A stretch of 64,000 bases of DNA from Melampsora larici-populina 98AG31 (GCF_000204055.1 NW_006768801.1:737076-801075), one strand, 5' to 3'. Shown: positions 1 through 11,763, numbered from the stretch's first letter. Notes: generated by a model from the letters alone, not told the origin. Made by a program: numbers and translations.

Positions 1-132
1 AACAATACTTCCAGATGTATGATATCTTATATATTATTGTGCAATCACAGCTTGTATCCAGGCAATGAAGAAAAGATTCAAACAGTAATCCAAAAACAAA
101 AAAAAAAACACAAAATGATGACAGAGAGTACA

Positions 133-3100
133 TCAGCCACGACGGTGACGCTTTGACCTGGTGGGTTTGACCTCTGCTACAACTTCTTCTACATCTTCAG
201 CCCCACTTTCTTCGACGGGCACATCTTCCACGATAGCCCAACCTTTCCATTTTCCTTTGTTTGGTTTAGATGCTTCTGAACAAAAACATCAGTCAGCAAT
301 TAAGATTTTGTAAATCATATATGGATCAAGGTATATACCTTGTTTTCCTTTCGTGTCCGGTTCATCCTTGACCTCCATTCGGGTTTTGGTACGCGTGGTT
401 CTTGAGGCCACTACAGGCGGTGGTTTTTCCATTGCCTCTAGCACAACCTTCCCGTCGGGTTGTGATTTTCCCTTGCGCTTCCTGGGTGACACTATATCAC
501 AGATAACAGATTAGTATCTTATATAAAACATTGTATAAGATAAAACATTATAAATATAAATATTAAAACTCACATGGTACCGGTTTAGACTTCTTATCTG
601 CTGCTTCTGTGAGCAAAACTTCCTCTTCAACTTCAACCTCCGTATGTTGTCCCAATGTGACGGCCGCCACTCTGGGAGCAAGAATGCTCTCCACACTAGC
701 CTTTGCCTCCTTTCCTGCGGCCTTTGCATCGCCTTCGGTTTCATGATCTTGAGGCAGGCCCCCGCCAAATGGAAATGTCGAAGTTGGCATTGAAAAGGGA
801 ATGTTGGAGGCTTTTTTTGGAAAAAGTTTGACGAGATCGCGAATTGCAGAAGAGATTTGATCAATCTCTTCTGCCTGAGGCATGCGAGAGTAGAACAGCC
901 AGGAGGTATCGGGAGAGCAACCGCCAATGGTGGAGACATCCGCCGATTCCAGCTGGGCTATTCCGCTGTTTTCACGTTTGTCATAAAGCCAAACCCCGAG
1001 GATGCCATCAATAGCTCGTACGACCCGTCCCCAGTAATGGTAGTTTGCCCAATAGCCTCGAGATACCAAGAAGTACTCCACCGCGCCCACTTTGATACGT
1101 GCAGGCCAGTTGGTCTCACCTTGGTAGCGTTCGCGTTCGGAATCAGTAAGTCCCACAATTCCATCCATATGAAAGTATAGATGTAGCGGCGCGGTTTTGG
1201 CGTCGGTAATTACAATCTTGAAGTTGTTATGAACAAATGAAGGGTTTGCCACTGGGGTGACATCCTTGCCCTTCCCAGTAGCTTTGGGATGGCACTGAGT
1301 ACATAAGACTCCTTCAGAGGTCAGTCCATCAGTCATCCATGTCGATAACAATAGGGGAACATCGGAGTAAGCTAATGAATGCTTGTCGAACATCGATGGC
1401 AGCAGGCGAAGAATAGCACGTTGTTGAGGTATCACGCTTGTATGATCTGAATTCCGAAGACACATAACTGTCTTAATCATCGAGTGTTCAAATAGCGGTC
1501 CCAGAGACGAATTTCGGTCCTTCACTGGTTCTAACAATAACTCCATAAACCCGTCAGCCGACGCAAAAACATCGTTGGCGTAAGAGTTGGACCTTTCTTG
1601 AACAGCTTCGTGAAGCAAGGTTTGCCACCTCGTCATGCTTCCCGTAAAGTTAGCCCCGGTGATTTCGAAGTTACATCGCGTGGTGAAGTGTCTTGCTAGC
1701 ACGTTTCCTAAGTTGGTACTGTTCACCGTAAGGTATTTAGTCCAACATGGATTAAAAAGCGCATAGAGGGTTTCTAGAGTCGAAGTTTGCCAGCAACGAT
1801 TCCGGGTTCCTTTCTTACTTCCGACTTTGTAAGACTGATAGGTGGTGAGTGAATTTCGGTTGATGTTCTGGGAGCCCACAGGTCGTCCTAATTTCGCAGG
1901 TGCCTTGTAAACCTTTTCTTTTTTTCCAAGTAGAGCGTCGGAGGTATCGGGTGCACGGCCATCGTTACGTGTGAACTTGCGTTTGGTGGGAGGTGGCATG
2001 CCTAAAGCCTTCACCACCTCTTGCCAGGTGTCCTGCGAGGTGCCACCTTATCGAAATGCCTTTTTTGACTTGCTGGAAATCCTTTTCCATGCATTGGGCA
2101 AAGGCGCAAAGTTGAATGATGCCGGCTATAATCGAGCATCTCCCTTTGCTGAAGGTGATTGTAGCAGAAGAATGAACTTGATCAGTAAGTAAAATGACAC
2201 TGATAGGAATTAAAATGTGTACTGACCACAGTATGTAATACACTTGATGCATACTTTCCTGTCCATTCGTAGTCGAAGGCAGGTCCGCACGTCTTCGAGG
2301 TGCGACGACGTTGACATCATCATCGTCGCTGTTGTCGCCGGGCAAGGGAGGGTCGTCGAGAGGTTTGCGCTTTCGCGCGGGGAAAAGCATAGCTTGAACA
2401 TCAGCGGTTTCCCACCAATCTAGCCATCGCTTTGCTAGAGGGAAAAGGCGTCGCAACTCTTCAAATCGGGAGTCCAGGTCTTCGATGCCAGGTCCGTCAG
2501 GGAGAAGCAAAGCTTTGCATTTTTTCTCCCAAGTTACCTGCCGCAAAAAGAATAACAACACAAATGAGTTAAATGAGTTATGTGAAATCAAATGAAATAT
2601 GAAAATTTTGATTGACTTACCGCCTGTTTGGCCTTCACAATCTTCTGATTCTTCTGAATTCGGGTAATAGCCTGATAAAAATGCCATTCGCATCCGTGCA
2701 ACTTCGACAGTGCCACATCCTTGTCGTGGCAATTAAACACTTCCATATATGCGTCCTGAAATCCCACTTTCTGCGCCAAAGAGAAATCAACTACTTGTTC
2801 TACCATCATCCCTTTGCTCTTCTCGGACAAGGTTGTTTTTTGAATCTGCTGAAGTAAATTCTTAAAATGAACTTTGTAATGTTCAGCGGTGAGGCCATTA
2901 AGCCAAGAGAATAAGACAGGAACCCAGCGCTTGATGGTTTCACAGTATTTCAAAGTAGTTAATAGATAACCAATCTTGAAAAATCTATAAGTTATGTCGG
3001 AGAGAAGTCCTCTGGTATAAGTGTCTGATTTTTCGTCGGGTTCAACTAGTACTTCCGCCATCCAACCAGTTTGGAACGTTATGTGTGCATCTGGGCCGGC

Positions 3101-4479
3101 CACAGACGACGAAACCACCTTGAGGCCTTTCCTGGTTAGATAGATAGATACATATATACTTATCTATCAGTAGGGTGTTCTTTTGGGCGTAGGAGGTGTT
3201 ATGGAACAAACCTTTCCCAATCCATAAATGTGCATAGCCATTTATCGCCGGCTTCAGGATCGCGGGTGTCAGTCATTATACCGGCCTCGACAAGATACAT
3301 TTGACGCAAATACCCTAGACGATCGGCGTTTCCAAATGACGAATGAATATCGGTGACTGAATGGACTGGGTCATTGCCCAAATGCGCCAGTCCAACCTAA
3401 ATGTGTGATCAGATGAGACTGGTCAGCATTGAGAATATTCACGCAGAAGGTCATAATTGACTGACCTTCAGGCCTAAAGGTCCGGTCTTGGTGTCATTAA
3501 TGACCCTTTCCTTCAACTTTTCTTTCGAGATAGGATCGGCCTTTTTGGACTCCGGCCAATCATGTTGGTGAGTCCCTTGATGACGCAGTAGGCCCCACTG
3601 TTTGTTTCCGTCCGCGTCTAATTCGGTATCAACTCGGCATTTAGCGTCACATTCAATGTGTACTTGGTAGCCATCGCAAGCGGAGATAGGACAGTTTTTT
3701 CTGTGGAGGTATATCGAAGGAAATCATGAAAGAAAAAAAAAGAACACAAGTATTAACACAATGTTGAAGAAACCGAAAAAAGGTGTGCAACCAGGTGCTG
3801 ACCCTTCCGCCCCTTCGGTGATCTTTCTGGCTCCAGTTGGAGGGGAAGCTGCCAAAGGACAGGTCGCCTCGGAGCATTTAATGACCCCCAAGCAGTAGTA
3901 CCGACGAGTAGTCCAGGTTTTCTTCTTTGTAGTTTCCGATTTCATGGTTTGAGTCCATGCAATGAAACGGAAATTCAACGCCGGGGAATCAGGGTCATTG
4001 ACATAGACCGTGTCCCCATTTGGGTAGACAGGATACTCCTCTTCGTCGAGTTCGCATCCATGATCAATGAAGGTTCTATATAGAGATTTATCAGTTGATA
4101 GATGAAGATTAGGACGGCGTGGTTTGTTTTCCGTGATATCAGCTGGGAGAACTTGGCTTTCGATGGGAGAGGATGTGATCTCAATCATTTTGAACTGAGG
4201 TAATAACAGAGATGGTGATAAATCGAGTGATATACTCGATTGAGACAAGGAAGATGAGGTACTATATGTGGATTCAACTTCACAATCTGAGCTGGATGAA
4301 GTAAAAACAAAAGAACTCGAATCAAACTGATTTTCGGAAGAGATAATTTCTCCCTTGTAACTGGTGCAGACTGCTTTGCGAGAATCATAGCGCGACGTGG
4401 ACATTGGTTCATCTGGAGATGGAGACACATTGCCTTCATTGGCAATGCCACCATCATAGCGTGATGTGGCATGTCCCAT
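133..4479 (-). CDS. MULE-type transposase with WRKY-GCM1 zinc finger (multi-exon)
   Basis: A multi-exon minus-strand gene, read from 4479 down to a stop at 133. The N-terminal 120 or so residues are Ser-rich. A GCM-like segment (YYCLGVIKCS, then CPISACDGY, ending LRHQGTHQH) spans an intron near 3.66-3.81 kb and supplies the Cys/His set of a WRKY-GCM1 finger. Around 3.0 kb lies the transposase core: SDITYRFF with a candidate first Asp, WVPVLFSWLNG, VVDFSLAQ with a candidate second Asp, and GCEWHFYQ, which is the MULE 'GC..H' signature. Exons at 563-2017, about 339-490 and 133-275 add an unrecognised C-terminal half with an acidic and basic tail, and they join in frame across short introns. WRKY-GCM1 fingers fused to MULE transposases are a known fungal arrangement. 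The role would be cut-and-paste transposition with the finger binding the element ends. No TIR is visible at the 3' side, so the element probably continues left of the window. I cannot confirm that all exons are intact. Confidence 0.72.
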
Positions 4480-4927
4480 GGTTGAATTAAAATGATTCTA
4501 GGGGACGCCTCATGAGAGCTCAAAAGAGATGATGGACTCGAAAGAATCAAAAATGCGAAAATGAGAATGGGGGAGAGACAGTTGAAGAAAGGAAATGGTG
4601 AAGGTGGATCCCTCTTTGGGAAAGATGGCGGCAAGTATGGCGAAATATATCGTAAAGTTGTTCGATATTGGAACAACTTTACGCTGCAATCATCCACCCT
4701 CTGGTATCATCACGGATATGTGGGTAAAAGGTGGTTTCTTGATATCTCGGTTAGTGCATGTTTGGTTGAGGTTATGCAAGGGTTCAACTGATATAAATGA
4801 TTGTTTTCGGCACATGGGAATGTACGTCCATGGTTTGAAAGGTGTGGTACGTGTCCGGTGTACGGTATCGATATGGAGTGGTGTAAAATTATAGATTGGT
4901 ATTGAGTTTCGGAAATTCACACAGCGC

Positions 4928-5236
4928 GCTTTTGCACCGGAAAGGGTCTGTGTTACCCGTCCCGGTGCAAATTTCAAAGCCCCGCGGGGGTCCCGTAATT
5001 TTACACTGTAACTTTTTACACAGTGACTTCCTGTGTAAAAATCACAGTGTAAAATTACATGTTACGTCTGGTTGCCGTACTTTTGCACTGTCTTTTTTAC
5101 ACAGTGCTACTGTACACAGCCCAGGAAAAATGGAAAACTGTGTAAAATTCGAAAACACAGCCCGTTTTTTGAATTTTACACAGAAACCGTTACACCGCCC
5201 GACCCGGTGTAAAATGACCCCTGTGTAAAATTCTCC
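4928..5236. repeat. Block of inverted TTTTACACAG / CTGTGTAAAA motifs
   Basis: About ten copies of TTTTACAC(AG) or its complement occur in both orientations. The clearest palindrome pairs GTAATTTTACACTGT (from 4996) with ACAGTGTAAAATTAC (ending 5058), with an inner TTTTACACAG/CTGTGTAAAA pair. An outer pair, TTTGCACCGG and CCGGTGCAAA, flanks it on the left. The block lies just upstream of the MULE gene start, so it may be that element's terminal region, or a separate MITE with imperfect ends (GGGGTCCCGTAATTTTACAC against GTGTAAAATGACCCC). Confidence 0.6.
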
Positions 5237-5388
5237 TACCCCGTATTGTAAATGCTCATATTGGTGATAATGCGTTTGGATGGTTTGCATTTAGCGAAAT
5301 GCTCCATATTTTCAGCAATATGCTTACTCGACATTTTTAAAGCATTTGTAGTCCTTGAACTTATCGGCATCATAGACATCTTCGATTG

Positions 5389-5397
5389 TATATAAAT
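5389..5397 (+). promoter_or_regulatory. TATA-like box upstream of kinase gene
   Basis: TATATAAAT lies about 195 bp upstream of the kinase ATG and is followed by a C-rich, T-rich leader. The position is plausible for a fungal core promoter, but the evidence is the motif only. Confidence 0.3.
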
Positions 5398-5590
5398 TAT
5401 CGTGTTCAAGCATGCCCAACCCTTTCCACATCACATTATCCGCCTCCCTTCAAGTACTCCCAACCACTTTCAAATCACACTATTCACATCACCTACAACC
5501 CTCAACAAACCTTTGATCACAACTTGCCTTCTCAATTACTTTTTACCTGTTTTTCAACTTCCTGTCCACACCACACCATCAACAAACACC

Positions 5591-6539
5591 ATGAAGTTAA
5601 AGTTGAGAGTGAACCATCCAACTGCTCCAGGAAGTGTCCCCAACAATGGGAGTCTACTACGTAGAGATTATGAACGTTTGCAACTGCTTGGGCGCGGTGG
5701 TTTCTCTCAGGTTTACAAAGCTAGATCGAGATCCAACAAGAATATATATGCGATCAAGGTAATCTCACGCAAGGATGAGAATTCTTCCAGTCAAGACGCA
5801 ATCATTATGAATGAGATCAACATTCTTAAAGATATCAAACATCCCTTAATCGTAGGCTTTCACGGATTTTACCGCACTTGTACTGACTTCCACATTGTCC
5901 TTGGATACGCTCCTCGTGGGGATATTAGGGATTGATTGCCCATCTCTGAGACTCAAGCCAAACTCTATAGTATTGATGTAGCAAGAGCCATCGCATACCT
6001 TCACCAAAACCACATCATTCACGCAGACATCAAACTCGAGAACGCCTTGATCACTTTGGACAACCGGATCGTAATCTCTGACTTTGGACTCGCCGTTAGA
6101 GCTTACTCTAGACAGGTCGCTCAGGTAGGTGGAACCCCGCACGCAAGAGCCCCAGAAGTCCTTAGTGGACTCGTCTGCACTCCGGCACTTGATTGGTGGG
6201 GTCTTGGTGTGATGCTATTCGAGATGGTTACGCATCGGCTACCTTTTGACTCATGTAAGTCTTTTCTTTCTCAATCTCCCTTCACTTGAGACTTTCTCTT
6301 GACTAACATATATCCTTTGATACCTAACAGCCACTGATGCAGGCTTGCGTACAGCAATTCTAGAAGCGGATCCCAACATGCCTGAGGATTTCCGTTCACT
6401 TGTTCGTTGGTTCTTTCAAAAAGATCCCTTTTATCGATTATCTTCTTTAGATTTTTTCTTGGCTCATGATTACCTCAGTGATGTTATTCCTTCGACAGAT
6501 CTATCAAGCGGATCTTCAACGACTCAATCTGAAAATTAA
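5591..6539 (+). pseudogene. Ser/Thr protein kinase (AGC/CAMK-like), interrupted by in-frame TGA
   Basis: Two exons (5591-6254 and 6331-6539) joined by a consensus gtaagt...cctaacag intron encode a nearly bare kinase domain of about 290 codons. Visible motifs in order are the glycine loop GRGGFSQVYKA, YAIKVI (ATP Lys), MNEINIL (helix C Glu), catalytic loop HADIKLEN, SDFG, the APE equivalent RAPEVL, DWWGLGVMLFEM, and a C-lobe Arg in DPFYRLSS. Two oddities stand out. A TGA at 5933-5935 falls between the N- and C-lobes in an otherwise open frame. The usual HRD is HAD, so the RD arginine is missing. The ATG has a good context (acaccATG). The flanking frame is too well preserved for an old relic, so a recent nonsense mutation is most likely. 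A sequencing error or stop-codon readthrough is also possible. Confidence 0.8.
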
Positions 6540-6828
6540 ATGGTATGTTTCCATTTACTCTCTCATACATTTGTCTTTCTTTATCCTTTGATTCGCTGAC
6601 TTTATTCTTGGTTTCTTGATGTTGCTTCTCCACAGGATATGTCTCAGTGAAGAAAAGTATTTGTGACATTGACAAGTATGTATCCTCACATCATCTTTTT
6701 TTCATCAATTTCTTTGCCGTATTCCCTGTTCATAGCTCTCGCACTCTACATTATCATTTTCATTTCTTTATTTTATTTGGGTTTATCTTGGGCTTCTTTT
6801 TTCCGTAGTATTAAGGCAGTTAGATATT
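6540..6828. other. Intergenic, no gene seen
   Basis: T-rich 3' flank of the kinase gene running up to the Harbinger target-site duplication. There is no convincing coding sequence. Confidence 0.6.
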
Positions 6829-7343
6829 TATCACCCACTTCGGTAACGCATATGTAACATATGCGACCGAATATGTACCACCAAAAAAACATACTGAATT
6901 TCGGTTGTATATATGACCCGGAAAACCGATTCGGTAAACCAAAGTACAACAAAAGTCGGATACATATTTTTCCATATATATCTAAAAATCATCGATATTC
7001 TCCAAAACGACTTTTCGTCGTTTTTTTTATGAATCTTCAACAGATATCTTTTTGATATCTTTCATCTCAAAGTACCGATTTGTCTTTTTTTGTACTTCAC
7101 CGAAAAAAATCAAAGTTTTTTCTTTCTTTTTCTCTCATCACAAACAACTTCAACGATTCAACACCTCAAGTTCAAAAAATCCAATCACAAATCTGGTCAA
7201 CTCATCTTTATCTTCCCTTTCATCAAAGCTCAAAGTCGACTTCAAGCTGTCCTTCAAGCCACTTTCAACTTAAAAATCTTCTCTCGATTGTTATTCAATT
7301 AGTTATTTGATTGATTTATTACGTTTTCCTTTTCAACATCGAC

Positions 7344-8535
7344 ATGCCGGCGTCAACCAATGTGTCACAATCGGTTGAAGACAGTCCAATTGTTTCAACA
7401 CCATCATCCAAGTGTGAATGGACTAGCGATCAAGAATCCAAAATGATTGAACATCTTATAAAAACTCATAGGAATAATAAAAGCAACAAAGGCTTTTCTA
7501 AAGCGACTTGGGCATTAATTGCAACTGAATTGAAGGGGACTGAAGGCGCGACTAAAAAAAAGACTGGTGAGATGGTACATGGTCATTATAATGTGGTCAG
7601 TCTTTTGCTTTTGTCTCTTTCTTTCTACTGTATGCTAATTGTCTTTTCATTTCAAATCAAGCTTAACAAACGATACAAAGATGCGAGCGATTTGTTGAAG
7701 AAAAGCGGTGCCGGATGGAACCCCGAAACGAATATGGTCGAGCTCAGTTCCGAAATCTGGAACGAGATGGCCAAAGTACCAGTATGTCCATTCATTCTTA
7801 TCTTCATGCCTTCAATCACTTATCATTTCTTTCTCATCCCAGTCAGGAACTAACAAGCGTTTAGGTTGGTTCAGAAGGAACCCCTTCCCGCTTTATGAAT
7901 CAGTTGGTGTGCTCGTCGATCCTGGGATGGCCAAGGGAACTGGGAAGGTCAATTCTTTTGCTCCTGCCGAGGAAGCTGATGGAGAAGGTGAAAAAGATAA
8001 GGATGATGATACTTCAAGTGGCAAATCAATGAGCCGTGATGGGAGTCAACATGGGAGTTTAGATGAATCTCGACTTCAGCGTGCTATTGAATCCGAAGAA
8101 GAAACACCAGCACCTGCTAGCGTTCGTTCTGGAAACAAATTCATGAAAGGAAGAAGATTCAAACATAACCGATCACCAGAAGCTGAAGAAGTGCCTTCAA
8201 AAGGCAAAGCTCAAAAGCCTTTCGAAAGGAAACAGCGCAAGACTGCTGCTCAAGCTGGAGACGATTTTATAGATGGAATTGGCTCAATCTCAGATAAATT
8301 CATTACTCACATGGCAAATGATACTAGCACTTTAGCCTCTGGAAGCTCGACTCAACCTTACGGCTTTCTCACCACTGCTACTCGGGGATTACGCAAGCTC
8401 GGTTTAAGTCAAGATGAACTCTATAAATCAATGGAATTGTTAAAGAAAGATGTCGATTATGCGAAGATGTTTGTTGGTCTTGAAGAAAAAGATCTACAAC
8501 TCGGTTGGATCAGAGGGAAGTTGGCAGGTAATTAA
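7344..8535 (+). CDS. Harbinger Myb/SANT-like DNA-binding protein
   Basis: Three exons (7344-7595, 7662-7781, 7843-8535) give about 354 aa. The N-terminal 130 residues form a Myb/SANT-like trihelix (W near residue 29; ATWALIATEL; GHYNV then NKRYKDASDLLKKSG; EIWNEM), followed by the conserved NPFPLYE that ends this domain in Harbinger partners. The rest is acidic and Ser-rich, with a C-terminal helical region (GLRKLGLSQDELYKSMELL). In PIF/Harbinger elements this second protein binds subterminal DNA and helps bring the transposase into the nucleus. Both introns (66 and 61 bp) have GT-AG ends and are required to keep the domain in frame. It sits head-on to the transposase gene inside the same TIRs. 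Confidence 0.88.
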
Positions 8536-8844
8536 AAACAAATGTATTTAATTCAGTTACAATTTTTTTTCAAAGTTTATCTTCCTTTGTTCTACCAACT
8601 ATACTTGTAATTTAAGAAGAAGGTCCATCTTAACAATTTCCTAAAGGTTTTGTGATACAAGTACATCTTTATTGATTATATAAAAATACTAAAACATGCA
8701 AATATTACATCTTTATCAAGTTTCTAAAAAAACTAAAAGATGAGTGTGTGATTAATTATGATAATAAATTGTTAATAAGTGAGATTGAAGGTTTTATGGT
8801 AAGCTTGTAGATGGAAAAATCGAAAAACAAATGAGTAATATAAT

Positions 8845-10185
8845 TCACATTCCACGAGCATCTCGTTGTTGGCGATAATTTCTCCACATCGCTTTAGCGA
8901 TTTTCGTTCTCAACTTTCCTGCTTCGGATGACTCTTCAGCAGTGTTCCCAACAGCGTGTAACTCCTCTTGATTGACTCGAGGTTGATAGTTTTCATCAAA
9001 TTCCCCATTAAATTGTTCATCATTGCTATCGACTGTTCTGATAAAGTTATGTATAAAAGCCATTAGGAGTATCAATCTTGCTTGAATTAAGATGGGATAA
9101 TGTGACCCTTCTCCCATCACTTTAAACCTTTGCTTCGTTACGCCAAATATTCTTTCAATATAATTTCTTAAAGAAGCATGTCTTTTGTTATACAATTCCT
9201 GATAAGTTCGAGGTCTGTAGAGTAAGAAAACATTAGTTTTGGCTAAGCAATAAAACATAAAGAACGCACTCAGAATTATTGCCAGAAAATTCTCGAAGAT
9301 GGTATCGCACCCCTCGAAAAGGGGTTTGACACGTTAGACTCAACGCAAATCCAGCATCGCCCAGTACATACTTACCAGCTGGAATGGTAAGGTTACTTTC
9401 GCGTGCATCATCCCACAGTTTACTATCCGCCACACTACCTTCCCAGCCGGCCAGAATGTAAGTAAAACATAAGCTGAAATTACAAGCAGCTAATACATTC
9501 TGAGTTATGTTTCCTTTTCGATTGAAATAAGGCTTGGCGTCTAGTGGCGATACATGAACTGGCATGTGAGTCCCGTCAACTGCACCGACGCAGTTCTTGA
9601 AGTAAGGATACCAATCGGGATTATTACGAATTGATGCTGACATTGGAGTATCTTGTTGAGGCAGGACAATGTATGAATGGATCAATTGAGTATTGGTGGT
9701 AATGTCTCTAGTTAAATTGTTGATAATCCTATAAACACGTAATCATCAGCCTATGAAAAGATAATCAAAGAGACATGCTTGATTTACTTGGAAACTGTAT
9801 CAGCAGACCTTTGAAAGCGCTGGTTGAGCTTGGTGTTTGAGAGTCCGGTGATGAGAAAGTAAATTAAAATAGCTAATTGCTCGGTGCTAGTAACATATCT
9901 GGAATCGGAAAGTGATCCAGATTCCTCAAGCCGTCCTCTCAATTCAACAAAGACAGTCTTTTTCATTCCCATATTTTCATAAAAGACCTTCTCGTGCCCA
10001 CTTAGTAATTCATCAATCCACATCTGGCCAGAAAGGATCGATCTGATCCTTGGATTTCTGATTATGGTGGGCTTCAAGATTCTGCTGTAGTAGAATCTAG
10101 CCGATTCTATCAAGATTATGTGGTGAAAACATATGGCTTGGCGGCGTCGATGTCTCCAGCGTTGAAGAGCTTGATGATGATACAT
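8845..10185 (-). CDS. Harbinger transposase (DDE_4 family)
   Basis: Three exons (10185-9788, 9728-9270, 9214-8845) give about 408 aa with phases that match exactly. The DDE triad is visible: Asp in GAVDGTHMPVHV, Asp in VLGDAGFALS, and Glu in LRNYIERIFGV. The last follows the family signature NKRHASLRN, and PFRGVRYHLREF lies just before it. An N-terminal helical region (LAILIYFLITGLSNTKLNQRF) matches the HTH-like part of the family. The protein would cut and rejoin the 16-bp TIRs. No frameshift or stop was found, so it appears functional. Confidence 0.92.
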
Positions 10186-10493
10186 ATTAAAATTATGGAA
10201 TGGATTTGGATTTATTTCACTACTTTCAAAGGATTATGAAAGAAAGGAAGAGGGTACAATTGGAGACTATTGATCTCAATGACCTCGGTGACCTGTTTAC
10301 CGAATGACAAGATGTCCTGATGATCCCTTGATATGATCATCATATCACTTTTGATTCGGTTACCGAAGGCTTTCAAGGATCACAGCTTTACATATACATA
10401 CACGTTGAGAATATTTCTCACCGTGATGTAAAAATCATATATGTAACTTTTTTCGGGTTTTGTTACCGAAGTGGGTGTATAATATGTTTATTA

Positions 10494-10708
10494 GGGGGTT
10501 TCAAGTCAGAATTTTTTTGTGAAACTTTTTAAAAAACGGACAAGTTTTTTAGATTTTACAGTGGGTTTTTTTTCTGCAAATATACGGTCAACACCATTCG
10601 GGACACCTAAAAAGGTGTCCCAATTTTTTTAAATTTACGGTATATTTTGCAACATCGGACAACTTGTTGGACTGTAAAATACCGTAAATTTATTGACTTG
10701 AAACCCCC
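10494..10708. mobile_element. MITE with TA target duplication (Tc1/mariner-like ends)
   Basis: A 215-bp element bounded by TA on both sides (10492-10493 and 10709-10710), with perfect 15-bp terminal inverted repeats GGGGGTTTCAAGTCA. Internally it is nested palindromic: GGGACACC...GGTGTCCC and AAATTTACGGTATATTTT...AAAATACCGTAAATTT. It encodes no protein. The pentaguanine end and TA duplication suggest mobilisation by a Tc1/mariner transposase elsewhere in the genome. Confidence 0.88.
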
Positions 10709-10709
10709 T

Positions 10710-11763
10710 ATTGTGTTGCCTTTTTTCGAAATTTAATTTATGTTCATTTTAAATTCCAGTGCCAATTGAAGCTCAGAAGTGAATATTCAACTTACTTTTG
10801 GCTCAAGAGACGCTTCCAGATGTTCAACAATTGCGAGGCCCCCAATATTAGTTCTTTGCGCACTTGCATTCAAACCAGCTGATCCAAACAAAGACTTATT
10901 ATCGACATCAAAGAAGAAGAAACAGCCAGTCTCGTCCACTGAGATACAACGGTCCAAGTAACTCACATCTGTCAAAAGTGATCGTGTGCTGATGCTTGCT
11001 GATGGTATTGTCATCCGCCACGAATTCAATGAACCAATCACACCGAGCTTTTCTCAAATTAACTGTAGAGGATGATGTTTGCGTCTTTTCCAGTCTTTGA
11101 ACACGGTGTCTTTGAAACAAGAGTCATTGATCATATATGCTGAGCTCTTTGTGTACCTCTCAGGCTTGGACAAATGTAGCACCTTACACCGCCAGACACA
11201 AACATACAAACTCAACCTCCAAACAAAACGCGAGAGTTTTCTTATGGGAGGAAACTGTTCCCTGTCATTTATCAGACACAAACGATGTGGCACTTTTAAG
11301 TCATTATGTCTGATAGCTACTTTTGTGATTTGACTTTTCCCATTTTAATCTTCTGATAAGTCGCCAAAAGCACGAGTTTGTTTGAGATGGACATTGAAGG
11401 CTACTATGTTGTCAGAACAACGCTTCACCAAGGTACGACACCCCGCTTTGGTCCATGACCAAGCCCTCAAAACGCCTCTTCGACATCTCAAGACAGAGGG
11501 AAAAACCTTGATATCTTGTGGCTCATGGATTAGTTCGTATGTACTGAACAGACTTTCCAAGGTTGTAAAGGTAAGATTATGTCGGAGAATGTGTCACATA
11601 GCAGTACAGTGACGAGGATAATTAGATCGTATAACTAAAGCACAAACAACAAGCGGTTTTTTCGACTTCAAGACAGCAGAGAAAAATCCCAAAGTTAGTA
11701 TTGAGAAATCCAAAACTCGACTACCCAACACAAATCTACAACTTACCAAAAGAAAATAATAAA
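10710..11763. other. Intergenic with short coding-like remnants
   Basis: Apart from the fragment at 10.79-11.1 kb there is no supported gene. A minus-strand open stretch at 11345-11560 (71 aa, with LRAWSWTKAGCRTLVKRC) is coding-like but unrecognised and has no supported start or splice sites. Confidence 0.4.
10787..11105 (-). pseudogene. Broken fragment of an unknown protein
   Basis: Two adjoining minus-strand segments read like one protein but lie in different frames. The upstream part contains NLRKARCDWFIEFVADDN, and the downstream part contains SVDETGCFFFFDVDNKSL and LNASAQRTNIGGLAIVEHLE. A gtgagt sits at the frame change, but the nearest AG would make a 28-bp intron, which is too short, so a frameshift is likelier. 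A splice-like aaagtaagt follows the last segment. I do not recognise the family. It could be an old gene copy or a transposon piece. Confidence 0.35.

Larger units (their letters stand above)
4480..5590. other. Intergenic: MULE upstream region, palindromic block and kinase promoter
   Basis: No gene is supported. The stretch holds the upstream region of the minus-strand MULE gene, the TTTTACACAG palindrome block (4.9-5.24 kb), and the presumed promoter of the plus-strand kinase. Confidence 0.6.
6832..10477. mobile_element. Complete PIF/Harbinger DNA transposon
   Basis: The ends are a perfect 16-bp inverted repeat, CACCCACTTCGGTAAC at 6832-6847 and its complement at 10462-10477. The flanking trinucleotide TAT occurs at 6829-6831 and again at 10478-10480, matching the 3-bp target duplication of this superfamily. 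Further CCGAA/TTCGG motifs occur subterminally at both ends. Inside are two convergent genes, the Myb/SANT-like protein (plus) and the DDE transposase (minus), separated by about 310 bp without a gene. Both read through intact with consensus introns, so the element may be autonomous. Confidence 0.93.

Noticed and set aside
5936..6289. Independent short gene starting at 5936
   Set aside because: It begins with TTG directly after the TGA, and its sequence is the kinase C-lobe in the same frame as the upstream N-lobe.
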